Shown: positions 48,077-57,668, counted from the first letter of the stretch. The stretch is DNA of 64,000 nucleotides from Gammaproteobacteria bacterium (GCA_030427485.1 JAUICG010000011.1:1-64000); one strand, 5' to 3'. Made by a program: numbers and translations. The notes: generated from the sequence alone by a model not told the origin.

Positions 48077-48817
48077 CTAGCGATGTTTCAACAGTTCGCT
48101 CAATAGCTGCCTGACAACGGCGGATTCACTGGCCAGTATGTCGCGCATCATCGCCAGGGTCAGGGGCTGGTCGCCAAGCCCGGCGGCAGGATTGACCACC
48201 ATGCAAATCGACGCATAGGGTACGCCTGCTTCGCGCGCCAGTGCCGCTTCCGGCATGCCCGTCATGCCGACCACATCGCAACCGTCCCGCGCCAGACGGC
48301 GGATTTCAGCCGCGGTCTCCAGACGCGGCCCCTGCGTAACACCGTGCACGCCCGAGGCGTCGTGTGGAATCCCTGCACTGTTGGCAGCGGCGAGCAGGGC
48401 CCTGCGCAACGCCCCGTCATAGGGTTCGGTAAAGTCGATATGCATCAGCGTACCCTGCTCGCCCTCATCGAAGGTATGCTCACGGCCCCAGGTATAGTCG
48501 ATCACCTGGTCGGGAATGAGTAAACGTCCAGGCCTCATCGACGCGGTGATACCGCCAACAGAATTGATCGCGACGATCCCCGCTACGCCCAGTGACTTCA
48601 GTGCCCAGATATTTGCGCGGTAATTGATGCGATGGGGGGGGATAGCGTCCGGGCTTCCGTGGCGTTGCAGGAAATACAGGGTGGTACTCCCCAATCGCCC
48701 CTCCTGGATTGGACGGGATATTGCGCCGAATGGCGTCTCAACCCGATGCTCACTGAGGACTTCAAGCCCCTCCAGTTCATCGATACCGGTACCGCCGATA
48801 ATCGCCAGCGGCTTCAT
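48077..48817 (-). CDS. S-methyl-5'-thioinosine / methylthioadenosine phosphorylase
   Basis: The 246-residue nucleoside phosphorylase begins MKPLAIIGGTGIDEL and has the phosphate-binding HGSPDAIPPHRINYRANIW and purine-site region GCDVVGMTGMPEAALAREAG. The Pseudomonas homologue at the same place (PA3004) acts on methylthioinosine after deamination of methylthioadenosine, so this is a likely MTIP. Specificity between MTA and MTI cannot be fixed from sequence alone. ATG 48817 is used; an upstream in-frame start at 48841 adds MRLSGESR. It converges with csiV. Confidence 0.92.
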   Translation of the reverse strand: MKPLAIIGGTGIDELEGLEVLSEHRVETPFGAISRPIQEGRLGSTTLYFLQRHGSPDAIPPHRINYRANIWALKSLGVAGIVAINSVGGITASMRPGRLLIPDQVIDYTWGREHTFDEGEQGTLMHIDFTEPYDGALRRALLAAANSAGIPHDASGVHGVTQGPRLETAAEIRRLARDGCDVVGMTGMPEAALAREAGVPYASICMVVNPAAGLGDQPLTLAMMRDILASESAVVRQLLSELLKHR

Positions 48818-49242
48818 ACGCGATTCTCCACTGAGACGCACGGTTTGCGGCTTCTTCCGATGGCTTGTGCAAAGCCGCTTGCACGGTCTTGACGGTTGTT
48901 GGGGATAGTCAATGCACCCTCCTCTTTAGAGATGTTATCGCCGATCGGAAACGCAACGAGTGTTTTGCTTCTCGTCCGGTCAATCAGGATTGCGTCTTTT
49001 TTAGACGGATTATTTATGTCGAATCTATGGAACGAATAATAATGAGTATATAAAGGCCCCCACCCACGGAAGTCAACTCTTGAAAGCAACCGCAAGCGGT
49101 TGATCCCGCATTAAAAAATTTTCCTCCGGCAACGACGCCCCCGATGCGGGAGATGCGGCGCGAGCGAGACGGATCAGGTAGACAGGAAGTCTCATCGTGC
49201 TATGTTGGGAATCAGCGGGAAGCTGGCAATGGGGGAAGCCGA
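48818..49242. other. 425-bp gap with an A/T-rich core and a doubtful ORF
   Basis: The gap between the divergent phosphorylase and DUF6763 genes holds an A/T-rich stretch around 48990-49050. It also holds a 93-codon minus-strand frame (48814-49095) whose TGA overlaps the phosphorylase ATG as ATGA. The encoded protein has no recognisable domain and no good start context, so it is not called as a gene. Nothing else clear is seen; promoters for both flanking genes should lie here. Confidence 0.4.
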
Positions 49243-49560
49243 ATGAAAATGTTGAGCCCTGTCGTGGGAACCTGGTACAAGGACTTGCAGACCGAGGAAC
49301 TGTTCGAAGTGATCGACTGGGACCCGGACAACTTTACCATTGAAACCCAGTATCTCGGTGGTGAAGTCTCGGAGTACGACCTCGACGCCTGGCGTGAAAT
49401 GCAGCTGGCGGAAGCCGAGGCGCCGGAAGACTGGCGAGCTCCTTTCGAACTGGACGACGACGACCTTATTGATCCCGATTTACCGATGCACCCCGAGGAC
49501 TGGGCCAGCCCGCTCAATTCCATCGAACCCGATGCGATGGTTGGTGTCGAGGATTACTGA
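49243..49560 (+). CDS. DUF6763-type small acidic protein
   Basis: The 105-residue protein begins MKMLSPVVGTWYKDLQTEEL, with an N-terminal half that looks like a small beta-barrel (FEVIDWDPDNFTIETQYLGG). Its C-terminal half is strongly acidic (ELDDDDLIDPDLPMHPEDW). Similar short proteins occur in gammaproteobacteria and have no known function. ATG 49243 is preceded by GGGGGAAG; a longer frame from 49144 has an Arg-rich, unlikely start. It precedes the lipase-like gene by 21 bp. Confidence 0.75.
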   Translation: MKMLSPVVGTWYKDLQTEELFEVIDWDPDNFTIETQYLGGEVSEYDLDAWREMQLAEAEAPEDWRAPFELDDDDLIDPDLPMHPEDWASPLNSIEPDAMVGVEDY

Positions 49561-49581
49561 ATTGCCGGATGGAGTAATGCT

Positions 49582-50796
49582 GTGATAACGACAACTGACA
49601 TGGTGCGGGGAACGACCAGGCTCGTGTTTGACTCGGTCGCCGGTGTTACCAGCGCGGTCGAAGGTATGCACGAGACGATAGCGAGGACCGCGACGCCCTG
49701 GCCAGCTGCCGCGGACAACGCCAGCGCGGCGCACGGCACGATTGCCGCTGGCGTCTATTCGGGTATCCGGGGAATCAGCAACCTACTGCGCGAAGGGGTC
49801 GACCTGTCACTTGGGTTGCTGCCAAAGACGACAGGGGCTTCGCTGTCCCCCGAGGCCACCATACGGACCATCGCCGCGCTGAATGGTGTACTGGGCGACC
49901 ATCTCGAAGCCACCGGCAATCCTCTGGCTACCCCGATGCAACTGCTGACGCAGGACCGGGCGCTGGCGCTGGATGAGCCGTCACTGGCGGCCGGCCCACA
50001 TGCGGCCAGTCGACACCTCGTGGTCCTGGTGCACGGACTCAGCCTGTCGGAATTATCGTGGCGCAGGAACGGGGCACCGGGTATCGGCGAGCGCCTGCTG
50101 CAATCACTGGATATCGCACCGCTATACCTGCGCTACAACACCGGCCGCCACATCTCCACCAATGGGCAGGAGTTCGCACAGCAGCTGGAGCAGCTGTGTG
50201 AGCGCTGGCCGACACCGGTCGAGAGCCTGTCGCTGATCGGGCACAGCATGGGCGGCCTGGTGATCCGCAGCGCCTGCTGGTACGCGCAGCAGGCAGGCAA
50301 TCGATGGTTATCCCGCCTCGCGCGCGTGGTCTGCCTTGGCACACCGCACCACGGCTCGGCGGTGGCGAAGGCCGGACATGGCCTGACCGCCGCAATGCAG
50401 GGCTTACCGTACACGCGGCCGCTGGCGTTTGGACGCAGGCGCAGCGCGGGAATCAAGGACCTGCGCCACGGCGACCTGCTGGATGAAGACTGGCGCGATC
50501 ACCATCCGGATGCCATGCGACCGGACACGCGACGACCGGTGCCACTGCTACCTGATGTCGAATATTACTTCGCAGCGGCTACTCTCGGCCGCCACCAGCA
50601 CGACCCGCTGGGACATATCCTGGGAGATCTTCTGGTGCGCCTGGACAGTGCGACGGGGTCACACAGCGAGGATTTACGGCGCCTTGATATCAAGCCTGAA
50701 AACTGCGCTGTCTTTCACGCGACAAACCATTTCGACCTGCTGGATGATGAGCGCGTTCAGCGGCAGATCCTCGACTGGTTCGGCGCCCCGCGCTAA
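49582..50796 (+). CDS. PGAP1-like alpha/beta hydrolase (lipase)
   Basis: The 404-residue protein has a helical N-terminal region of about 130 residues, then an alpha/beta-hydrolase core: LVVLVHGLSLSELSWR (about 151-166), nucleophile Ser222 in LIGHSMGGLVIRS and LGTPHHGSAVAKAG. The acid and His probably lie in the last 80 residues (ATNHFDLLDDERV contains a likely His). It resembles PGAP1/lipase-like esterases; no signal peptide is visible. The start is GTG 49582. The substrate is unknown. Confidence 0.85.
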   Translation: MITTTDMVRGTTRLVFDSVAGVTSAVEGMHETIARTATPWPAAADNASAAHGTIAAGVYSGIRGISNLLREGVDLSLGLLPKTTGASLSPEATIRTIAALNGVLGDHLEATGNPLATPMQLLTQDRALALDEPSLAAGPHAASRHLVVLVHGLSLSELSWRRNGAPGIGERLLQSLDIAPLYLRYNTGRHISTNGQEFAQQLEQLCERWPTPVESLSLIGHSMGGLVIRSACWYAQQAGNRWLSRLARVVCLGTPHHGSAVAKAGHGLTAAMQGLPYTRPLAFGRRRSAGIKDLRHGDLLDEDWRDHHPDAMRPDTRRPVPLLPDVEYYFAAATLGRHQHDPLGHILGDLLVRLDSATGSHSEDLRRLDIKPENCAVFHATNHFDLLDDERVQRQILDWFGAPR

Positions 50797-50812
50797 ACCC
50801 GTACCGGGTCAT

Positions 50813-51487
50813 TTATTCGATATAGGGTTGCAGCACCTCCTGCCAGACCAGGTAACCGGGTCCCAGCAGGTGTAATTCGTCGTTGCTGAGTTCGTCGCGT
50901 ATCGAACCGTCGGCGGAATCCAGGAAACGGGGATACAGGTCGATCCAGGTTGCTTTTCCTTCCGATGCGGCTTTCAGTGCGTTATTGAGCCGCTCAACAC
51001 TGCTACGGTAATTCGAGGAGCGCGGCAGAACGCTTTGTAAATAGACCTGTGTTTCGGGGGACTCCCGGTGAATCCGCTCGATGATAGTCACTGTATTGGC
51101 GACAATGTCCCCGACGGGCACATCGGCGGCAAGATCGTTTGTACCTATCAGCAGAAAGATCTTTTCGGGCTTGCCTGTGGTTACCTGTTCCAGTCGCGCG
51201 AGAACACCTGTCGTGACATCGCCACCGATGCCACGATTACGTACAGTTCTCTGCGGAAACAACTCGTTCCAGTTCCCTCCCTCGGTGATCGAGTCGCCGA
51301 GGAAGACAATATCCTTTGACCGGACCGGCAATACGGAGAACTGGGATACCCACCGCTCATGCATCGGCTCCATCACCATTTTCACCAGCAGATTGGCCTC
51401 CACCGCGTACCACAGGAAGAGCGCCGCTGCGATGACCAGCACATTCAAAGTAACCGACAAGGCGATGAGTATTTTTTTCATGACCAT
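50813..51487 (-). CDS. SGNH/GDSL-family esterase, membrane-anchored
   Basis: The 224-residue product has an N-terminal hydrophobic anchor or signal (ILIALSVTLNVLVIAAALFL). SGNH blocks follow: block I VFLGDSITEG, block II RGIGGDVTTG, block III LIGTNDLA, and the C-terminal Asp-x-x-His in NDELHLLGPGY. The enzyme would hydrolyse an ester in the periplasm, such as an acetylated glycan or short lipid. An ATG two codons in (51481) is an equally good start. It is separate from rhaI by 114 bp. Confidence 0.87.
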   Translation of the reverse strand: MVMKKILIALSVTLNVLVIAAALFLWYAVEANLLVKMVMEPMHERWVSQFSVLPVRSKDIVFLGDSITEGGNWNELFPQRTVRNRGIGGDVTTGVLARLEQVTTGKPEKIFLLIGTNDLAADVPVGDIVANTVTIIERIHRESPETQVYLQSVLPRSSNYRSSVERLNNALKAASEGKATWIDLYPRFLDSADGSIRDELSNDELHLLGPGYLVWQEVLQPYIE

Positions 51488-51601
51488 CCTATCTCACGCG
51501 GGGAAACATCGGGACCGAATGCGCGACTGTCACACTGTCGACAGTATTGCGCCAAACAGCCGAATGTCTCCGCCCCGGGACGCCAACCGTTTCGATTGCC
51601 T

Positions 51602-52894
51602 TTATACGATACCGGAGCCGGTATTCCCGAGTGCAGGCCTGGCATCAACCAGCGCCGCCTTGTAGTTTCCGGCGCGGTAACAGGCGATCGGGTCGATAGC
51701 ACCGCCCGCCTCCATGCGCGCCATTGCAAGGATCGGGCTGACGTCCGTGTTGAAAGCCAGCTTCAACGTATTGCTCGCCATCAGCGCGTCGTTACTGCCC
51801 TGGAACCCGTAAAGGGCCTCCCTGTCGATCAGCAGCGCCCTGACATAGTTGCGCTGTACCTCCTCCGCGGAGTTGATCAGGCTCTCTATCGGATCGGTTA
51901 CATTGTGTGACTGATCCAGCAGGTAGGCCGGAGCAAAACCCTCGGCCCGGTTGTGCTCAGCGTCAACCAGTTCATTGAACACCAGGAACAACTGGTAGGG
52001 ATTGATCGAGCCGCTGTCCAGGTCATCATCACCGTATTTACTGTCATTGAAGTGAAAACCGGCGAGTTTCCTGAACTGTATCAGGCGCGACACAATCATC
52101 TCGATATTCTCGCCCGGAGCGTGATGGCCAAGGTCGACCAGGGATCTCGCCTTGTCGCCGAGTTCCATCGCGCACAGTATATTGGTCCCCCAATCCTGTA
52201 TCACCGTCGCGTAGAAAGCAGGCTCGAACATCTTGTGCTCAAGGAACATCAGCCAGTCATCCGGCAATGCGTCATACACGACTCGCGTACTGTCCAGATA
52301 GCGTTCCAGCGCACGCGAAAAGTGCTGCTGGCCCGGAAAATTGGCGCCATCGCCGATCCATACGGTGAGCGATCTGCTGCCGAGCACCTTGCCCCACTCG
52401 ATGCAGTCGATATTGTGTTCTATGGCCTGTTCACGCACAGCGGCATCGGTGTGAGTAAGGCTGCCGAACCGGTAGCTCAGTGCCTGGCTGGCCTGGTCCT
52501 GGAAAGTGTTCGAATTGATTGCATCCCAACCGAGACCGAGCGAGTCGGCATAGTCCCTCACGGCCAGCATGTCGTCATGGGAGTCCCACGGAAAGTGGGG
52601 AGAGACAGTGGGAGTAGCCTGCGACAGTTGGTGGATCACGGCGCAGTCTTCCAGCTTCTCGAAAATATTGCGCGGCTCGGCGATGCCGGGGAAGCGGGCG
52701 AAGCGCGTCCCTCCCGTCCCGACGCCCCAGCTCGGTATCGCGACGGCGAATTCTTTGGCCTTCTCCTTGATCGCGGCTACATCGATATTGCGCCGCGCAA
52801 GTGTGGTGGCAAGCGCTTCGTAGTCGGCTGCCAGGGCCCCGGAAAGCTGCGCATTGTGGGCGGCGATAAAATCAGTACTGAAGGGATTAGTCAT
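51602..52894 (-). CDS. rhaI: L-rhamnose isomerase, RhaI type
   Basis: The enzyme converts L-rhamnose to L-rhamnulose. The 430-residue product matches the Pseudomonas stutzeri-type isomerase in length and in metal-site segments (PHFPWDSHDDM, MFLEHKMFEPAFY, DLGHHAPGENIEMI, GFHFNDSKYGDDDLDSGSIN). ATG 52894 has GAGG 9 bases upstream, within the end of the aldolase gene; an open frame extends upstream but encodes an unlikely basic sequence. It follows the aldolase/dehydrogenase gene by 11 bp in one operon. Confidence 0.94.
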   Translation of the reverse strand: MTNPFSTDFIAAHNAQLSGALAADYEALATTLARRNIDVAAIKEKAKEFAVAIPSWGVGTGGTRFARFPGIAEPRNIFEKLEDCAVIHQLSQATPTVSPHFPWDSHDDMLAVRDYADSLGLGWDAINSNTFQDQASQALSYRFGSLTHTDAAVREQAIEHNIDCIEWGKVLGSRSLTVWIGDGANFPGQQHFSRALERYLDSTRVVYDALPDDWLMFLEHKMFEPAFYATVIQDWGTNILCAMELGDKARSLVDLGHHAPGENIEMIVSRLIQFRKLAGFHFNDSKYGDDDLDSGSINPYQLFLVFNELVDAEHNRAEGFAPAYLLDQSHNVTDPIESLINSAEEVQRNYVRALLIDREALYGFQGSNDALMASNTLKLAFNTDVSPILAMARMEAGGAIDPIACYRAGNYKAALVDARPALGNTGSGIV

Positions 52895-52905
52895 ATTGGA
52901 TAGCC

Positions 52906-55008
52906 TCAACGAGTGAAGGAAGGAGCGTGTCCGGCGTCGACATTGATGATGTTGCCGGTCGACTTTCCCGAGGACTCTTCGTTGACCAGGAAATACACGG
53001 CCTCGGCGATATCTTCCGGGAACACGTTGCGCTTGAGCAGGGAGCGCTGGCGGTAGTGTTCCTCGAGTTCGTCTTCCGACAACTTGTAGGCTGCGGCGCG
53101 TTCTTCCTTCCATTTGCCGCTCCATATCCTGGAACCACGCAGCACGGCGTCGGGGTTCACGGTATTGCAGCGGATTCCCAATGGCGCGCCTTCCAGCGCG
53201 ACGCTGCGCGCAAGGTGAATCTCGGCGCCCTTGGCGGTGCAGTAGGCCGCGGCGTTGGTGCTGGCAACCAGCCCGTTCTTGGAGGCGATGAATACGATTG
53301 CGCCACCAATGCCTTGACTCTTCATTACCCGGAACGCTTCGCGACTGACCAGGAAGTAGCCGGTAGACAATATGCTGATGTTCTTGTTCCACAACTCGAG
53401 ACTGGTTTCGTCCAGTGGCGCGGCGCTGGCAATCCCGGCGTTTGACACCAGGATGTCCAGGCCACCGAAGGCGATGCTGGCCTGTTCCAGGGCCGCCTGC
53501 ACAGAGGCCTCCTCTGTAACGTTACACAGCGTGCCTGCAGCCTGGTCTGCGCCAAACTGTTCGCGCAACTCCGCGACGGCCTCCTGCAGCGCATCAGCGT
53601 CGATATCCGCGAGCATCACACAGGCGCCCTCTCGCGCCAGGCGCACCGCGGTGGCCTTACCGATACCGCCGGCGCCGCCGGTTATAAACGCGACCCGGCC
53701 TGCCAGCGATTTGGGCCGGGGCATGCGCCGCAGCTTGGCTTCTTCCAACAGCCAGTACTCAATATCGAAGGCCTCCTGTTCAGGCAGTGCCCGGTACTGG
53801 CTCACGCCGTTGGCATCACGCATCACGTTGACGGCATTGAGATAGAACTCACCGGCGATTCGCGCGGTTGCTTTGTCACCGGCGAAGGTCAGCATACCCA
53901 CCCCGGGGACCAGGTAAACCACAGCGTTCGGATCGCGCATCGCAGGACTGTCGCCACGTTTGCAACGCTCATAGTAAGCTGCGTACATCGCGCGGTAGTC
54001 AGCTAGCTGCTTGTCCAGACCTGCAAGACAACGAGCAAGTTCCGCGCCGGAATCGGTAACCGCAGGATCGAAATCGACTACCAGCGGACAAATTTTCGTA
54101 CGCAGGAAGTGATCGGGACAGGACGTGCCCAGCGCCGCAAGCTTGGCGAGGTCCCTGCTGCTGACAAATTCCAGCACTGCCTCGGAGTCGTCAAAATGAC
54201 CCACCTTGCCCCGTTGTGCGCTGATTTTCCCACGCAGTGCGGGCATCAGCGCACTGGCGATCATCCGGCGTTGTTCGCCCGTGAGCTGCCGCGGGTAGCG
54301 AACACCACCGAAGGCCGCTTGCCGATTGTTGGCAGCGAGCCAGTCAGCCGCTCGCTGAATGATATCCAGGGTATTGTCATAGCATGCCCTGGACGTGTCA
54401 CCCCAGGTGAACAGCCCATGCCCTTCCAGCAGTATCCCTTTCAGTTTCGGATTCTCCCGGGCCAGCGCTTCCAGTTTGAGCCCCAGGTCAAATCCCGGGC
54501 GCTGCCAGGGCAACCAGCCGAGATCGCCGCCCCACACTGTCCGGGTTAAAGCCTCGCTGTTGATCGTGCTGGCGATGGCAATCACTGCATCGGGATGCAT
54601 GTGATCGACGTGCGCATGAGGGATGTAGGCATGCAGCGGCGTATCGATCGATGCGGCGCGGGGGTTCAGGTTGAATGTACAGTGCGGCAGGTAAGCGACC
54701 ATCTCGTCTTCGTGCGCCAGTCCCCGGTACAAGCGCTTCAATTGCGTGAGTTTGTCCAGGTAAAGCGTCGAGAACCCGTCCAATGCCATCGAGCCGAGAT
54801 CGCCGCCCGAGCCTTTGACCCACAGCACACTTATCTGTTCGCCACTGAGCGGGTCCGTCTGGGTCACCTTCGCGGACGTATTACCGCCACCGTAATTGGT
54901 AATCCGCAAATCGCTCCCCAGCAGGTTGGAGCGGTACAGCAACAGCTCGGGTTCGGAGAGTTTTTGCGCGTGCTGGTCGTCCCAGCGATTTTCCAGGGTT
55001 TTGGTCAT
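52906..55008 (-). CDS. Bifunctional rhamnulose-1-phosphate aldolase / L-lactaldehyde dehydrogenase
   Basis: The 700-residue protein joins a class II aldolase (residues 1-420: GGGNTSAKV, VKGSGGDLG, Zn ligands HVDHMHPDAVIAIA and GHGLFTW) to a C-terminal SDR (430-700: TGGAGGIGKATAVRL, NAGIASAAP, YCTAK). In such fusions the aldolase splits rhamnulose-1-phosphate to DHAP and lactaldehyde, which the SDR part oxidises to lactate. The SDR Tyr-x3-Lys is Tyr-Cys-Thr-Ala-Lys. The ATG at 55008 is preferred over 55071. It is divergent from the DeoR regulator. Confidence 0.94.
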   Translation of the reverse strand: MTKTLENRWDDQHAQKLSEPELLLYRSNLLGSDLRITNYGGGNTSAKVTQTDPLSGEQISVLWVKGSGGDLGSMALDGFSTLYLDKLTQLKRLYRGLAHEDEMVAYLPHCTFNLNPRAASIDTPLHAYIPHAHVDHMHPDAVIAIASTINSEALTRTVWGGDLGWLPWQRPGFDLGLKLEALARENPKLKGILLEGHGLFTWGDTSRACYDNTLDIIQRAADWLAANNRQAAFGGVRYPRQLTGEQRRMIASALMPALRGKISAQRGKVGHFDDSEAVLEFVSSRDLAKLAALGTSCPDHFLRTKICPLVVDFDPAVTDSGAELARCLAGLDKQLADYRAMYAAYYERCKRGDSPAMRDPNAVVYLVPGVGMLTFAGDKATARIAGEFYLNAVNVMRDANGVSQYRALPEQEAFDIEYWLLEEAKLRRMPRPKSLAGRVAFITGGAGGIGKATAVRLAREGACVMLADIDADALQEAVAELREQFGADQAAGTLCNVTEEASVQAALEQASIAFGGLDILVSNAGIASAAPLDETSLELWNKNISILSTGYFLVSREAFRVMKSQGIGGAIVFIASKNGLVASTNAAAYCTAKGAEIHLARSVALEGAPLGIRCNTVNPDAVLRGSRIWSGKWKEERAAAYKLSEDELEEHYRQRSLLKRNVFPEDIAEAVYFLVNEESSGKSTGNIINVDAGHAPSFTR

Positions 55009-55085
55009 CGTGTCTTGAACCGTCGGAATCGGGTAATTGCGTTCTGGTGCGTGATTATACCGCTCAAACAATCATAATCAATCAT

Positions 55086-55099
55086 TATATTGCAATATA
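55086..55099. promoter_or_regulatory. Palindromic operator candidate for the rhamnose DeoR regulator
   Basis: TATATTGCAATATA is a perfect 14-bp palindrome in the 140-bp A/T-rich gap between the divergent aldolase and DeoR genes, 50 bp before the DeoR ATG. A related direct repeat (AATCATAATCAATCAT) lies beside it at 55070-55085. The position suits control of both promoters; binding is inference. Confidence 0.5.
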
Positions 55100-55148
55100 G
55101 ATCATATGGCGGTAGCATTTCCGGCAATATCGATCACGGTGAACGGCC

Positions 55149-55925
55149 ATGCTGGAAGCCCAGAGACACAGCCTGATTCTCGACCTGCTGGACGAGCAGC
55201 AGGTGGTTACAGTGCGGGAATTGACAGGTGTATTGAATGCGTCCGAGGCGACGATACGCCGCGACCTGAACAAACTGGACGAACTGGGCGCCCTGGTGAA
55301 AGTGCACGGCGGCGCCGAGAGCAGGCGCAAATCGGTCTCCCTGTTGCGTCCGCATCTCAAGGGGTCTGCATTCCTGGTCAATATGGAGAAACACGCCGGG
55401 CAAAAACGGGCAATTGCCAGCAGAGCGGTGGAACTGTGCGAGGACGGCGACGCGATCATCATCAACGGCGGCAGTTCAACTTACATGATGACCGAATTCC
55501 TGACGCGGCGACACCTGAATATCCTGACCAATTCCGTGCCCCTGGCACTCGAACTGCTCAACACCAGCGAGAATCGCGTGTCACTGCCGGGGGGAGAACT
55601 GTACCGCAAACAGAACATCGTGCTCAGCGCGTTTGACGATGACATCATCGACCACTACCACGGCACGATGATGTTTATGGGAACGCCCGGTATTGGCCAG
55701 TTCGGGGTGATGGAGTCAGATCCGCTGATTGTTCGGGCCGAACTGAAACTGATGAAGCAGGCCGATAAACTCGTCGTGCTGGCTGACAGCAGTAAAATCA
55801 ATGTGCGCAGCAATCTGATCGCCTGCCCGCTCAGTAATGTCGACATCCTGATCACCGACAGCGGTATCCGGCAGCATGACAAAACACTGTTCGAACAGGC
55901 AGGCATACAGGTCATCGTTGTATAA
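55149..55925 (+). CDS. DeoR/GlpR-family regulator of L-rhamnose use
   Basis: The 258-residue protein has the DeoR helix-turn-helix (VTVRELTGVLNASEATIRRDL, residues 19-39) and a sugar-phosphate sensor domain with INGGSSTYMM and LPGGELYRK. DeoR regulators of catabolic operons usually repress and are released by a phosphorylated intermediate, here probably rhamnulose-1-phosphate (inference). The gene is divergent from the aldolase-isomerase pair and heads the permease-kinase pair (24-bp gap), so it likely controls all four. Confidence 0.9.
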   Translation: MLEAQRHSLILDLLDEQQVVTVRELTGVLNASEATIRRDLNKLDELGALVKVHGGAESRRKSVSLLRPHLKGSAFLVNMEKHAGQKRAIASRAVELCEDGDAIIINGGSSTYMMTEFLTRRHLNILTNSVPLALELLNTSENRVSLPGGELYRKQNIVLSAFDDDIIDHYHGTMMFMGTPGIGQFGVMESDPLIVRAELKLMKQADKLVVLADSSKINVRSNLIACPLSNVDILITDSGIRQHDKTLFEQAGIQVIVV

Positions 55926-55949
55926 CAATAATCCAGTGCAGGAGGTTGT

Positions 55950-57668
55950 ATGGCCGAGTTTTCCGGGCTGTCCGGCGGCAGCGAACCACGAAGTGAACCA
56001 AACCCCGCGTCGGGGGAATTCGACCGCAGCCCGGTAACGCCGGACCGCATGCTGTCGGCGCGGCATTTTGCCGCCAGTTACGCGGGAGAGCATGTCGCCG
56101 GTACCGAGTTCGTGATTGGCGCGATGTTCGTCGCCTGGGGCGTCTCCACCAGCGCGGTTATCGGCGGGCTTGTGCTGGGGAACCTGCTCGCCGTACTGAG
56201 TTGGGCGCTGGTCTGTGCGCCTATCGCCACAGACACGCGCCTTACCCTCTATGCCTACCTGGAAAGAATTGCCGGGCCGGGCATGATCCGGCTGTACAGC
56301 GTGATCAACGGAATCTTTTTCTGCGTGCTGGGCGGCGCGATGATCACCGTATCGGCATCCGCCGTGCGCATCCTGTTCGACATCCCGCCGCAAGTGGACT
56401 GGTATCCGACCAGCGCCGCGTTTGTCGCAGTGGCGCTTGTGGTGGGTGCCGTGGTCGTGCTCATCGCCGTACGGGGCTTTGCATTGGTGGCCCGCTTCGC
56501 CGAGGTCTGCGCGCCCTGGATGATACTGATGTTCGCTGCCGGCGCCCTCGCGCTGTGGCCGGTGCTGTCAGCCCAGGTTGGCCTGGCTCCCGCCACCGGC
56601 TTTTTCGACGCGCTGTGGACGGTCGGCGATGCCTATATCTGGGTGGAAAACCCGGAAAGTACGATGGGTTTCTGGCATGTTGCGGCCTTCGCATGGATAT
56701 GCAACCTCCCTATGCACCTGGGCCTCTCGGATATGACCGTGCTGCGTTTCGCCCGCCGCGCCCGCTACGGCTATTTCTCCGCCCTGGGCATGTACATCGG
56801 ACACTTTGGGGCCTGGATTTGCGCCGGCATCATGGGCGCCGGGGCGGCGCTGCTGCTGAAAACCGGCATCCAGGTGCTGGACGCCGGTGCCGTGGCCAAC
56901 CAGGCGCTGGGATCAGCGGGCATTATCGCCGTTATCATCGCCGGCTGGACCACTTCCAACCCCACGATTTATCGCGCCGGCCTGGCTTTCCAGTCGCTTA
57001 ACCACCGCTGGGATCGCACGCGGGTGACGCTGATCACCGGAGTGATCACCACGGTGATCGCCTGTTTCCCGTTTGTATTCACGAAACTGATGGATTTCCT
57101 CGGCCTGATGGGCCTCCTGCTGGCGCCAGTGGGGGCCGTCATCGTTACCGAACACTGGCTGTTCCCGCGCATCGGCCTGAACCGCTACTGGTCACACTAC
57201 AGGGGCCAGCAACTGAATCGACCTGCGCTCTTCGCGTGGCTTGCCGCCCTGGGCGTGGCCTTTGTGGTGCACCAGATGGGGCTACACCTGTTTTTCCTGC
57301 TGCTGCCCGCATGGATAACGGCGACAGCGGTTTACATTGTCGCCGCACGGGCGATGGGCGCCGCAGACGCGATATCACAGGCGGCGGCGGACGACAAACG
57401 CAGCGAGGCGCGCCGCCAGGAACAGGAAAATACGGACCTTCGCGCTGCGGACTCCACTCCACGACAGGCAAAATTGGGGCTGTCCGCACAACTCGCCCGC
57501 GCCATCGCCTGGGCCAGCATGCTGATGTGCGCTGCGATGGCTATCGCGGTGTTCAATGGCGCTGACCTCGCAGTGCTCCGCAACTGGCTGATCGCACCCT
57601 CGCTGCTGTACTTTGTTTCGGCCACCTACTGGATCACCGCCAAGGAAAGACAGGGCACCGCCGCGTGA
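55950..57668 (+). CDS. NCS1-like (purine-cytosine permease superfamily) transporter in the rhamnose locus
   Basis: The 572-residue protein has about twelve membrane helices with a first helix GTEFVIGAMFVAWGVSTSAV that resembles NCS1 transporters. Two core motifs (ALWTVGDAYIWVE, FLGLMGLLLAPVGAVIVTEH) support the LeuT-fold NCS1 type. NCS1 proteins normally carry nucleobases or related compounds. Here the gene overlaps the FGGY kinase and follows the rhamnose regulator, so L-rhamnose or a rhamnoside is the likely cargo. A central polar stretch near residues 470-500 is cytoplasmic. Confidence 0.8.
   Translation: MAEFSGLSGGSEPRSEPNPASGEFDRSPVTPDRMLSARHFAASYAGEHVAGTEFVIGAMFVAWGVSTSAVIGGLVLGNLLAVLSWALVCAPIATDTRLTLYAYLERIAGPGMIRLYSVINGIFFCVLGGAMITVSASAVRILFDIPPQVDWYPTSAAFVAVALVVGAVVVLIAVRGFALVARFAEVCAPWMILMFAAGALALWPVLSAQVGLAPATGFFDALWTVGDAYIWVENPESTMGFWHVAAFAWICNLPMHLGLSDMTVLRFARRARYGYFSALGMYIGHFGAWICAGIMGAGAALLLKTGIQVLDAGAVANQALGSAGIIAVIIAGWTTSNPTIYRAGLAFQSLNHRWDRTRVTLITGVITTVIACFPFVFTKLMDFLGLMGLLLAPVGAVIVTEHWLFPRIGLNRYWSHYRGQQLNRPALFAWLAALGVAFVVHQMGLHLFFLLLPAWITATAVYIVAARAMGAADAISQAAADDKRSEARRQEQENTDLRAADSTPRQAKLGLSAQLARAIAWASMLMCAAMAIAVFNGADLAVLRNWLIAPSLLYFVSATYWITAKERQGTAA

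Noticed and set aside
50801..50813. Short hairpin ACCCG-TAC-CGGGT between convergent genes
   Set aside because: A 5-bp stem without a T run is too weak to support a terminator call.
52895..53392. N-terminal extension of the rhamnose isomerase frame
   Set aside because: The extra residues are basic and Gln-rich and overlap the aldolase/dehydrogenase gene. The family start and Shine-Dalgarno are at 52894.
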